Of a stretch of 64,000 nucleotides of DNA, positions 18,042 to 26,235 are shown piece after piece. Source of the DNA: Lachnospiraceae bacterium. GTDB lineage: Bacteria; Bacillota; Clostridia; Lachnospirales; Lachnospiraceae. The stretch covers positions 62,001 through 126,000 of the forward strand of contig JABZIZ010000002.1 in NCBI GenBank assembly GCA_015258065.1, given 5' to 3'. Made by a program: the position numbers and the translations under genes. Below the pieces are notes generated by a model. The model did no database searches and was not told where the DNA came from. It saw only the letters and a list, made by a program, of their open reading frames with translations. Every line of letters starts with the position of its first letter. Position 1 is the stretch's first letter.

Positions 18042-18384
18042 TTGATTCACCTCCAAGACGACTCTTCAATCCTTCAATCACTTTCCTGATGTTGTTTCGT
18101 TCCTCCCTGGAAAGATTCGCTTTTTCCTTCTTTCCAAATACTGTAATTAGATAGACCGTCTCGGCAAAGACGAAATCAACATAACAAATTCTAGCTCCAC
18201 CGCTTTTCCCTCTATTTTCTAATGCGACTCTAGCCTTACGGAGCCCTCCCGTGCCCTGCATCACTGGGTGTTTATTCGGACACTTCATAATATCCAGTTC
18301 TAATAATCGTAAGTCTTTATCATCAAAACCCAATCTGTCCCAGTTGCGGGAAAACTCTGTTGTCTGTATAAATGTCCTTGTCAT
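18031..18384 (-). CDS. RelE/HigB-type toxin
   Basis: A 117-residue RelE-superfamily protein of the HigB kind, normally a ribosome-dependent mRNA endonuclease. It has the segment GTGGLRKARVALENRGKSGGARICYVDF and the late YLITVFGKKEK motif, with the basic residues usual in the fold. The start at 18384 has an AGGAG site. An upstream in-frame ATG at 18399 would sit at the predicted transcription start and is unlikely to be used. First gene of a two-gene operon. Confidence 0.88.
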   Translation of the reverse strand: MTRTFIQTTEFSRNWDRLGFDDKDLRLLELDIMKCPNKHPVMQGTGGLRKARVALENRGKSGGARICYVDFVFAETVYLITVFGKKEKANLSREERNNIRKVIEGLKSRLGGESNES

Positions 18385-18402
18385 CCCTACTCCTATCATT
18401 TT

Positions 18403-18431
18403 AATATACTCCCTATTAAATAGGGGGTCAA
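18403..18431 (-). promoter_or_regulatory. Toxin-antitoxin promoter with operator in the spacer
   Basis: On the minus strand TTGACC (18426-18431) and TATATT (18403-18408) are separated by exactly 17 bases. The spacer contains the perfect palindrome CCCTATTAAATAGGG (18411-18425). An antitoxin bound there would block polymerase directly. Transcription should start close to 18397, giving a very short leader for the toxin ATG at 18384. Confidence 0.85.
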
Positions 18432-18638
18432 TACAATAAAAGTATGTACCTGTGCATGTAGAAGTTCTATCTACAGTTGTCCCATATTATCTATGGGTTA
18501 TTATAATAAATTAGGATGCAGGTATCTTTTCCTGCACCCTCCGGTTTTGATTTGCCGACTTAAGAAAATCTTTGTGTAGCATAAAGTTTTGCATCTGCCC
18601 CAAATTTGCAGGCAGAACGTTCTCTTTCTTCATTCTCC

Positions 18639-19520
18639 TCAGACCAATTTCTCCTCCCCGCCCTCATAATACCGGAGCAGTGCCTGCGTTCCGAGATCTC
18701 CCATTCCCGCCTGCTCCAGTGCCTCGTTTTCCCTTAGAACGGTTTTCGCCACGGGAAGATCCAGATCTTTCTCCTTTGCGCCTTCTTCCACGATCTTTAA
18801 ATCTTTCACGAAATGCTTGATAAAAAATCCGGGGGCGGTGTCGCCCTGTATCATCTTCGGTCCGTTCCCCTTTAACTGCCAGCTGCCTGCTGCCCCGTCC
18901 GCCAGCGCATCCGTGATGGTCTCTAAATTCAAACCGTAGGCCTTCGCATAGGTATAGGCTTCACAAACACCCGCCAGATTCGCCGCGACCATGATCTGGT
19001 TGACCGCCTTGGCATGCTGACCGGAGCCGGAAGGTCCGAAGTATTTGATGTTTTTTCCCATTGCCTCGAATATTTTTTGACAGGATTCGAAGTCTTCCCT
19101 GTCTCCCCCTACCAGAATCGAGAGGGTGCCGTTCTTCGCTCCGGTATCTCCACCGGTGACCGGCGCATCCAGAACATGCAGACCACGCTTTTTCCCTTCC
19201 TCGTAAATCCGTTTGTCCAGTTCCGGAGAGGTGGTTGTCATATCGATCAGGCAGGCGCCTTTCTTTGCGGAATCCAGAATGTTGCCGGAACCAAAGTAGA
19301 CCTCTTCCACGTCCGAAGGAAAGCCGACGATGGTAATCACCGCATCCGCCTCCTTCACACAATCGCCGATGGTAGAAAAGAGTTCGATTCCTTCCTGCAC
19401 CAGCTCCGCCACCTTTTCCGGGTGTCTTGCATAAATCTGTACCGTAAAGCCCGCTTTCTTAAGGTTCCGTACCATGGACTTTCCCATGATGCCGGCTCCA
19501 ATAAAGGCAATTCGTTGCAT
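18639..19520 (-). CDS. NAD(P)-dependent beta-hydroxyacid dehydrogenase (GarR/HIBADH family)
   Basis: A 293-residue enzyme of the 3-hydroxyisobutyrate / 2-hydroxy-3-oxopropionate reductase family. The Rossmann motif is FIGAGIMGKSM at 6-16, the substrate loop DAPVTGGDTGAKNGTLSILVGG is near 120, and the catalytic lysine lies in GQHAKAVNQ near 170. The GarR-like tartronate semialdehyde reductase role is the best guess, but no pathway genes are adjacent. The start has a GGAGG site. An 18-bp tandem repeat lies just upstream. Confidence 0.88.
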   Translation of the reverse strand: MQRIAFIGAGIMGKSMVRNLKKAGFTVQIYARHPEKVAELVQEGIELFSTIGDCVKEADAVITIVGFPSDVEEVYFGSGNILDSAKKGACLIDMTTTSPELDKRIYEEGKKRGLHVLDAPVTGGDTGAKNGTLSILVGGDREDFESCQKIFEAMGKNIKYFGPSGSGQHAKAVNQIMVAANLAGVCEAYTYAKAYGLNLETITDALADGAAGSWQLKGNGPKMIQGDTAPGFFIKHFVKDLKIVEEGAKEKDLDLPVAKTVLRENEALEQAGMGDLGTQALLRYYEGGEEKLV

Positions 19521-19531
19521 CTACGTCCTCC

Positions 19532-19573
19532 TTCCCCTTTATAGCGGATTTCCCCTTTATAGCGACTTTCCCC
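19532..19573. repeat. 18-bp tandem repeat upstream of the dehydrogenase gene
   Basis: TTCCCCTTTATAGCG recurs at 19532 and 19550, with the start of a third copy at 19568 (period 18). It fills most of the gap between the DegT gene (ends 19591) and the dehydrogenase start (19520). Confidence 0.8.
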
Positions 19574-19590
19574 GATAGAGAGCACTCCGC

Positions 19591-20895
19591 TTATTCAAAA
19601 CACCGATGAATGATTTCACAGATCTGGTCTATCTGGGATAACGGTATCTTGTTGTCGCTTGGCAGGCACAGTCCTCTTGCGAAAATGTCGGCACCGACGT
19701 CGCCGCCTTCCGTCTCTCTGATATAGGCATTGCTCCTGGCTCTTCCGTCTCCGTCCTTCGTGATGAAGGAATGGGATTGGTAGATCGGCTGCATGTGCAT
19801 CGGTTTCCAGATGGGCCTTCCTTCTGCATGGAAAAAAGAGAGGGCTCCCAAAATCTCTGTCGGGCAGCTCTTCCCCTTCTCCGTCCGGTAGAGGGCCTCT
19901 CTCTCGCTCCTGACCTGGGCACAGAGGGCGTCCCGGTCAATCAACAGGCAGCTCAACCAGTAATTCGGTACGCTCTTTTCCGCATCAAAGGGATTCATCG
20001 TCAACGGCAGATCTCTCAGGTTGTCTCGGTACCTCTCATAGATCGCCTTTTTCTGTGCAATATGCTCGTCCAGATATGGCAGCTGCCCCCTGACCACACC
20101 GGCAATCACATTGCTGATGCGGTAATTATAGCCGATCTCCTCGTGCTCATACCAGGGCGCATCCTCTCTGGATTGGGTGGACCACTTCCTCACCTTGTGC
20201 GCACAAGCCTCCTCATCGGTAAGCAACATCCCTCCGGAACTGCCGGTAATGATCTTGTTTCCATTAAAACTGATGGCACTGACATCCCCGAAATTGCCGA
20301 TTTGTCTGCCCCTATAGGATGCACCGAAGGCCTCTGCCGCATCTTCCACCAGCAGCGCCCCATGCGCATGGCAGATTTGCATGAGTTCCTCGATCTTCCC
20401 CGGCACGCCATAGAGATGCGCATAGACGACCAACTTCACATCCGGATACATCTCAAACGCCTTCGCAAGCGCCTCTGGAGACATATTCCAGGTTTCCGCC
20501 TCCGTATCGATAAAGACCGCTTCCCCGCACTCGTAGGCTACCGGATTGATGCTGGCGTCAAAGGTCATATCAGAGCAAAAAACTTTTTTCCCTTCTAAGG
20601 TGCCATGTCCGGGGCGGGCTCTTCCGTAGAGCTTCTCCGCCGCAATTTTGATTGCCAGATGCAGGGCTGCCGTCCCGCAGGAAAGACCGACTGCATATTT
20701 TCTGCCGATTTTTTTGCAAACCTCTTCTTCCAGCACATCGACGTTTTCACCAAGCGTCGTCATCCAGTTGGTATCATAGGCCAACTTCATATATTGCAGT
20801 TCTTCTCCGTGCATGGTTGGCGACGACAGAAGCGCCCTTGGCGAAAGCTCTTTGATCTCTGCAAACCGCGGATCTTCCTGAAAATCTGTTTTCAT
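19591..20895 (-). CDS. DegT/DnrJ/EryC1-family PLP aminotransferase
   Basis: A 434-residue sugar-aminotransferase family protein. The PLP lysine is in SFNGNKIITGSSGGM near residue 223, and VGLSCGTAALHLAI and LLVEDAAEAFGA carry the other cofactor contacts. Such enzymes aminate nucleotide-linked keto sugars for surface glycans. No other glycan genes are adjacent, so the substrate is unknown. I favour the ATG at 20895, which has an AGGG site; a start at 20934 would add 13 residues. Confidence 0.88.
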   Translation of the reverse strand: MKTDFQEDPRFAEIKELSPRALLSSPTMHGEELQYMKLAYDTNWMTTLGENVDVLEEEVCKKIGRKYAVGLSCGTAALHLAIKIAAEKLYGRARPGHGTLEGKKVFCSDMTFDASINPVAYECGEAVFIDTEAETWNMSPEALAKAFEMYPDVKLVVYAHLYGVPGKIEELMQICHAHGALLVEDAAEAFGASYRGRQIGNFGDVSAISFNGNKIITGSSGGMLLTDEEACAHKVRKWSTQSREDAPWYEHEEIGYNYRISNVIAGVVRGQLPYLDEHIAQKKAIYERYRDNLRDLPLTMNPFDAEKSVPNYWLSCLLIDRDALCAQVRSEREALYRTEKGKSCPTEILGALSFFHAEGRPIWKPMHMQPIYQSHSFITKDGDGRARSNAYIRETEGGDVGADIFARGLCLPSDNKIPLSQIDQICEIIHRCFE

Positions 20896-20943
20896 TTTGT
20901 TCCCTATCTGTCCTTTTCTACTGCTCACATCCATTTATGACGT

Positions 20944-20999
20944 GGCTGTTATGATACGGCTATAATGATACGGCTATAATGATGCGGCTGTTATGATGC
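20944..20999. repeat. Four-copy 14-bp tandem repeat
   Basis: Four exact-length units, GGCTGTTATGATAC, GGCTATAATGATAC, GGCTATAATGATGC and GGCTGTTATGATGC, fill 20944-20999. Units differ at only two sites (GT/AA pair and A/G). The array lies 48 bases upstream of the chosen DegT start and downstream of dapL, both on the minus strand, so it would fall in the DegT leader or promoter. Confidence 0.95.
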
Positions 21000-21047
21000 G
21001 GGCCATCCGCCGATTTTACAGATCAAGCACCTTGCAACCGCAACCGC

Positions 21048-22244
21048 TTATCCTTCGCCAAGCAGTTTCCTGATCCTCTCCATGGCTTCTGCCGTATTCT
21101 CTCTGGTCGAAAATGCCGTCAAACGGAAGAAGTTTCTTCCGCTTTCCCCAAAGCCTGCGCCGGGCGTTCCGACGACAGCGGCATCGTTTAATAAGAGATC
21201 AAAGAAGACCCAGCTGTCCGCCACCTCCGGGCAGGCAAACCAGATGTAGGGAGAGTATTTTCCGCCGGTGTAATAGATGCCCAGATCGTCCATCGTCTTC
21301 ATGATGATCTTCGCATTTTCCTTGTAATACGCAATGTTGCTCTGTAAGGCTGCACTGCCTTCCTTCGAAAAGACGGCTTCGGCACCGCGCTGGGAGATAT
21401 AGCTTGTTCCGTTGAATTTGGTCGTCTGTCTGCGCAGCCAGAGATTGCGCATCTGTTTCCCACCGCAGACAAGGTCGATCGGCACAACGGTATAGCCGCA
21501 TCTGACGCCCGTAAATCCCGCTTTTTTGGAAAAAGAGCAAAATTCGATGGCACATTCTTTTGCCCCCGGAACCTCATAAATGCTATGCGGAATCTCCTTG
21601 TCTTCTTCCCCGATAAAGCATTCATAGGCCGCATCATAGAAGATCACGCTATCGTGCTCTCTGGCAAAATCCACCCAGATCTTCAGTTGCTCTCTCGTAT
21701 AGGCCGCACCGGTCGGGTTGTTCGGGGAGCAGATATAAATCAGATCCGCCGCGTCCTTCTCCTCCGGCAGCGGGAGAAACGCATTTTCTCTGGAAGCGGT
21801 TAAGAACTTCACCTTTCTACCGCTCATAAGGTTGGAATCCACATAGACCGGATAAACCGGATCGGTGATCAGTACCGTGTTATCGTTAGAAAAAATATCC
21901 CCGATATTGCCGACGTCGCTTTTGGCCCCGTCCGAAATGAAAATTTCCGAGATGTCCAGCTCCACCTGAAAGTTTCCATAATAGGTCTGCACTGCCTTCC
22001 GCAGGAAATCGTAGCCTTGTTCGGGTCCGTATCCACGGAAGGTTTCCGCAGAAGACAGCTCCTTCGCCGCCTTTTGCATGGCGTCCGTTACCACACCCGG
22101 AATCGGCCTGGTCACATCCCCGATTCCCATTCGAATCAGTTTCTGATCCGGATTGGCCTCCTGCCACGCACTGACGCGGTGCGCAATCTCCGCAAAAAGA
22201 TAGTTCTCACTCAAGTGATCGTAGTTCAAGTTTACCTTTGCCAT
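21048..22244 (-). CDS. dapL: LL-diaminopimelate aminotransferase
   Basis: A 398-residue fold type I PLP enzyme that converts tetrahydrodipicolinate directly to LL-diaminopimelate for lysine and cell wall synthesis. It has the family features MGIGDVTRPIPG, FRGYGPEQGY, the ICSPNNPTG cofactor loop and the PLP lysine in SFSKKAGFTGVRCGY. Length is typical. It starts 2 bases after the purF stop, so the two are co-transcribed. Confidence 0.96.
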   Translation of the reverse strand: MAKVNLNYDHLSENYLFAEIAHRVSAWQEANPDQKLIRMGIGDVTRPIPGVVTDAMQKAAKELSSAETFRGYGPEQGYDFLRKAVQTYYGNFQVELDISEIFISDGAKSDVGNIGDIFSNDNTVLITDPVYPVYVDSNLMSGRKVKFLTASRENAFLPLPEEKDAADLIYICSPNNPTGAAYTREQLKIWVDFAREHDSVIFYDAAYECFIGEEDKEIPHSIYEVPGAKECAIEFCSFSKKAGFTGVRCGYTVVPIDLVCGGKQMRNLWLRRQTTKFNGTSYISQRGAEAVFSKEGSAALQSNIAYYKENAKIIMKTMDDLGIYYTGGKYSPYIWFACPEVADSWVFFDLLLNDAAVVGTPGAGFGESGRNFFRLTAFSTRENTAEAMERIRKLLGEG

Positions 22245-22246
22245 TT

Positions 22247-23725
22247 TTATTCCTGCTGTCCTTTCCCTTTGGCGCCCTTCTCCGACTGCGAAAGCGGCGT
22301 CTCAAAACGATCCTTTCTGGTATCTGTCGGAATCCTAGTCGGATACTTCCCGGAAAAACATGCCGTGCAGATCTGATCGTGCCCGCAAAGTACCGGCAAA
22401 GCTTCCAGAGGTAAATACATCAAAGAGTCCGCTCCGATGATCTCCGCGATTTCCTCTACCGAGTGCTTACAGGCAATCAGATTTTCTCTGGAATCGACAT
22501 CCGTTCCATAATAGCACGGGTTCATGAAGGGAGGGGAAGAAATCCGCATGTGAATTTCTTTTGCTCCCGCATCTCTTAACAGCTTCACAATTTGTGCACA
22601 GGTCGTCCCTCTGACGATCGAATCATCCACCAGAATGATTCTTTTTCCTCTCACCTCTTCTTCAATCGGGTTCAACTTGATATGCACCTGTGAAACGCGA
22701 TTGTCCTGCCCGGGTGAAATGAAGGTTCTACCGATGTATTTATTCTTAATAAACCCGAGGTTGTACGGGATCTGCTTTTTTCCCGCACGGGTGGCAGCTT
22801 CCGAATATCCCATTGCCGCATCCAGTCCCGAATCCGGCACTCCGATCACCGCATCCGCATCATAGGTATCTCGTTCATACAAAACCGCTCCTGCGCGCTT
22901 TCTCGCAGCATGCACCGAGATTTTGTCTAACACCGAATCGGGCCTGGCAAAATAAATATATTCGAAAATGCAGTTGGTTCTCTCCTTCGTCCCCACCTGC
23001 TGTTTCAGGCTCTGTACCCCCTGGTCGGAAAACACGACCAGCTCGCCCGGCTCAATGTCCCTGACCAGTTTCGCTCCCACCGACTGCAGTGCGCAGCTCT
23101 CGCTGGCCACGACGTATACTCCGTCCTCCGTCCTCCCGTAGCAAAGCGGTCGAAACCCGTGCGGATCCCGCGCCGCCAACAGCTTGGTCGGAGACATCAT
23201 CACCAGTGAATAGGCACCCTCCAATTCCTTCATTGCCTCCAAAACAGCTTCTTCAATCGAAGCGCTGTGGATGCGTTTCTGCGTCACGATATACGCAATG
23301 GTCTCGGTGTCGGAGGTGGAATGGAAGATCGCTCCCCCCATTTCCAACCTCTGCCTTAATTCAAAGGCATTGCTGAGGTTCCCGTTGTGCGCCAGTGCCA
23401 ACTTCCCCTTGATGTGGTTGACTTCCAGTGGCTGACAGTTGGCTCTGTTCGTTCCGCCTGTCGTTCCATATCTGCAATGTGCGACCGCTATCTTTCCCTG
23501 TGGAAGCTTTTGCATCGTCTCCGGAACAAAGACCTCACTGACCAGACCCAAGTCCTTATGAGAATAAAAAAGTCCGTCATGGTTGACGACGATTCCACAG
23601 CTCTCCTGCCCCCTGTGCTGCAACGCATAGAGACCGTAATATGCCATCCTGGCCGCATCTGTCTGGTTGTTTGAAAAAAGCCCGAATACACCGCATTCCT
23701 CATGGATGCCCTGAAAGTCGCTCAT
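22247..23725 (-). CDS. purF: Amidophosphoribosyltransferase
   Basis: First committed enzyme of purine synthesis: glutamine plus PRPP to phosphoribosylamine. In 492 residues it has a 10-residue propeptide before nucleophile Cys11 (EECGVFG), the glutaminase motifs YGLYALQHRGQES and GTTGGT, and the PRPP loop ILVDDSIVRGTT. The cysteines in TNCIFEY, MNPCYYG and ICTACFSG match the Fe-S containing class of B. subtilis. Its ATG overlaps the stop of the upstream GGDEF-EAL gene (ATGA), an unusual neighbour for purF. Confidence 0.97.
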   Translation of the reverse strand: MSDFQGIHEECGVFGLFSNNQTDAARMAYYGLYALQHRGQESCGIVVNHDGLFYSHKDLGLVSEVFVPETMQKLPQGKIAVAHCRYGTTGGTNRANCQPLEVNHIKGKLALAHNGNLSNAFELRQRLEMGGAIFHSTSDTETIAYIVTQKRIHSASIEEAVLEAMKELEGAYSLVMMSPTKLLAARDPHGFRPLCYGRTEDGVYVVASESCALQSVGAKLVRDIEPGELVVFSDQGVQSLKQQVGTKERTNCIFEYIYFARPDSVLDKISVHAARKRAGAVLYERDTYDADAVIGVPDSGLDAAMGYSEAATRAGKKQIPYNLGFIKNKYIGRTFISPGQDNRVSQVHIKLNPIEEEVRGKRIILVDDSIVRGTTCAQIVKLLRDAGAKEIHMRISSPPFMNPCYYGTDVDSRENLIACKHSVEEIAEIIGADSLMYLPLEALPVLCGHDQICTACFSGKYPTRIPTDTRKDRFETPLSQSEKGAKGKGQQE

Positions 23726-26073
23726 CTGTTTCCCCTTCTTGTTCTGAAATAATACTCTTCCAATGTCGGATGGACCATCCTTCCCTCTTCGTTTTTCGGG
23801 CGAAAATACTCCTCTTCAAAATCATGCACCGACATCGGTTTTGCAAAGTAAAAGCCTTGGAACATGCTGCATCCCATCGCAGTCAGCAGCTCCACCTGCT
23901 CTCTGGTTTCCACCCCTTCCATGACTACCGGCATGCGCAGCGCACTTGCCATATCAATGACGCTTTGCAAAATCACGTGTCCCTTCTTGCTGGCTTCCGC
24001 CTCTTCGATGAAGGAACGGTCGATTTTCAGAATGTCTGCGGAAATACTCTTTAAGATCCCGAGAGAAGAATAGCCGCTACCGAAGTCGTCCATCTCAATG
24101 GCAAAGCCGTAAGCTCTCAGATTCCGAATCAGTTCAATGTACCGATCGACATTCTGCATGATCGTGGTTTCCGTGAACTCAATCTTGAGATTCTCCGCCT
24201 CAATGCCATTCTTTTCCACCAGGGTCACAAACGTATGATAAAGGTCTACATAGTAAATGTCACGAGGAGAGACGTTGACCGAGATGGAGACGTCTTCGTG
24301 TCCCGCCTGTTTCCAGGATGCCAGCGTTCTCGCCGCACAAGACCAGACATACTGATCCAGCTGATAGATCAGGCCGTTTTTTTCCAGAGAAGGGATGAAT
24401 TCATCCGGCGACACCACTTCTCCATCCGCCTTCACCCACCTGGCCAGCGCCTCGCAACTGACCAGCTTCCCCGTCGGTGTCACCTGCGGCTGCAGATAAA
24501 TGCGGAATTCGTCTACCGCCATCGCCGCCTTGAAATGGTTGATGACATCCTTTTCATGCAGCTCCTTTTCCATCATCCGGTCGGTATAGACCGCAATTCC
24601 GTTATTGGAATCCTGCTTGATCTTCTCGATGGCAAGGGCGGCCTTGTCACACATCAGGGAAATATCCATGTTTGGATCTTCTACGTAGTAAACGCCCATG
24701 TGGATATAGATGGTATAAAAGGTTTCCACGACGTCCCTGGACAGCAGATTGAGGATCTTCTGGTACCTCTCTTCCCGGTACCGTCCTCTTGTGGTCAGAA
24801 TCACGAAATCGTCTCCGTAAAGACGGGCCAGCAGATCCTGCTGCGTCAAGTCGATGCGGAGAATATTGGCGGTGCTCTTCAGGATTTCATCTCCCCGTTT
24901 GGAGCCAAAAAAGTTGTTGATGTATTTGAAGTCGCGGAAGTTGATGCGCAAAATCACCCATTCCGCTGCGGTATCCAGAAACATTTTCTGCCTTGCCTCC
25001 AGATAGAAGCCCTCTCTGTTCAAGGCTCCTGTCAGCGAATCATGGGTGACCTGATATTCTCTTGTTCTCTCCTCTTCCCGCTCCAGTGTCCGGTCCTTGA
25101 TGCGGAACAGATTGCCGACTTTCCGCTCTCTTTTGTCCTGAAGAAACTGCCTCTCCACCCTTAAATAGCGTTTGTTCTTGTTTTCTCCCCTGGTAAAATC
25201 CGCCGATCCGCTTCTGTCCTGCTGCAACAATCCTTCCTGCTCCCAGGATGCAATCTGCTTCCTCGCTTCTTCCGGTCCATCGATATGCAGAATCTCTTTG
25301 GCAGATGCATTGAGATAGATGCAGGCATCATCCGTATCGGTAAAAAGAATCCCGTCCGCCTGCGTTTCTATGCTGGATGCAATGATCTTATTAAAGACCG
25401 TCCCGGGGATATAGCCCATCGAAAAATACAAAATTTCCATCCCAAGGATGGTATTCCCCAGAAGGGAGAGGTTGATCGGAACCTGTGAAAACATCGAGAA
25501 GGCGTCCCAGACCGTCAGGACAAGAATGGTGAATAGAACCGGCAGGTACTGCCTCCAATAGATCTTCGGAACGGAATAGATCTTTTCGATCAGCTCCAAC
25601 AGAATAATCGCAATGACGAAATAAAAGAAGCCCAGTCGAATTAACATATAGGGATAATAATGCAGCTGCCAGAAGGCCTTGCCCGCCACTTCTTCTACCG
25701 TGAACGCATGACCGGTACTGATCGAAAGGAGCATGGAGAGCGAATCCAGAAGCGTGATGAGAAACCACCCCTTGCGGAGCGTATCCTGCATCGGGGGACG
25801 GTTCACAAAGAATCGAACCGCATGATAGAGATAAAAAAGCAGAAAGTCCATAGCGGCGGCACTGATACCGAAAAAAACAGCGCAGGACATGCGCGAGAAG
25901 CTCATTTCATCGAGTGAATTCGCCGTCCCCTCTATGAACATAAAGATGAGAAATAATTTGATATCTTCCCTGATCGGCTCTCTTCTTTCTCTAATCACAT
26001 GGATCAGATAAAAGAGCAACCCGGCGGTTCCTATGAAGAGCAATGCGACCACGTAACGAAGATCTGTTATCAC
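23722..26073 (-). CDS. Membrane PAS-GGDEF-EAL protein, probable cyclic-di-GMP phosphodiesterase
   Basis: A 783-residue protein. About seven hydrophobic segments occupy residues 5-245, followed by a PAS-like region (about 255-360), a GGDEF domain (about 365-520) and an EAL domain (about 535-775). The GGDEF signature is degenerate (YGDDF), so cyclase activity is doubtful. The EAL domain is intact, with CEALARW, MDDFGSGYSSL and ILKIDRSFIE, so hydrolysis of c-di-GMP is expected. The GTG start at 26073 lies just after a purine-rich GGGGGAAAGG. The gene overlaps purF by 4 bases. Confidence 0.9.
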   Translation of the reverse strand: MITDLRYVVALLFIGTAGLLFYLIHVIRERREPIREDIKLFLIFMFIEGTANSLDEMSFSRMSCAVFFGISAAAMDFLLFYLYHAVRFFVNRPPMQDTLRKGWFLITLLDSLSMLLSISTGHAFTVEEVAGKAFWQLHYYPYMLIRLGFFYFVIAIILLELIEKIYSVPKIYWRQYLPVLFTILVLTVWDAFSMFSQVPINLSLLGNTILGMEILYFSMGYIPGTVFNKIIASSIETQADGILFTDTDDACIYLNASAKEILHIDGPEEARKQIASWEQEGLLQQDRSGSADFTRGENKNKRYLRVERQFLQDKRERKVGNLFRIKDRTLEREEERTREYQVTHDSLTGALNREGFYLEARQKMFLDTAAEWVILRINFRDFKYINNFFGSKRGDEILKSTANILRIDLTQQDLLARLYGDDFVILTTRGRYREERYQKILNLLSRDVVETFYTIYIHMGVYYVEDPNMDISLMCDKAALAIEKIKQDSNNGIAVYTDRMMEKELHEKDVINHFKAAMAVDEFRIYLQPQVTPTGKLVSCEALARWVKADGEVVSPDEFIPSLEKNGLIYQLDQYVWSCAARTLASWKQAGHEDVSISVNVSPRDIYYVDLYHTFVTLVEKNGIEAENLKIEFTETTIMQNVDRYIELIRNLRAYGFAIEMDDFGSGYSSLGILKSISADILKIDRSFIEEAEASKKGHVILQSVIDMASALRMPVVMEGVETREQVELLTAMGCSMFQGFYFAKPMSVHDFEEEYFRPKNEEGRMVHPTLEEYYFRTRRGNR

Positions 26074-26145
26074 CCTTTCCCCCTATCCTGCCGTTCCCTT
26101 GTCATTTTGTTGCAGCATCCATCCTTTTGCCACTACTGTTTTCTA

Positions 26146-26235
26146 CTTCCCCATAATGTCCTTTTCCATGATGTACTTTTCCATGATGCTCTTTTTCGTG
26201 ATTTACTTTTCCATGGTTTACTTTCCCATGATGAA
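26146..26235. repeat. Six-unit 15-bp tandem repeat spanning the stop of the GGDEF gene
   Basis: Six consecutive 15-bp units run from 26146 to 26235, consensus CTTTTCCATGATGTA on the plus strand. The unit at 26221-26235 encodes the last five residues of the PAS-GAF-GGDEF protein (FIMGK). The next unit begins with the stop codon. Read on in frame on the minus strand, the units give IMEK-like pentapeptides, with stops after the first, second and last units. The array fills most of the gap to the next gene. Confidence 0.95.

Noticed and set aside
20944..20999. CRISPR-like array
   Set aside because: The units are contiguous with no spacers and only 14 bp long.
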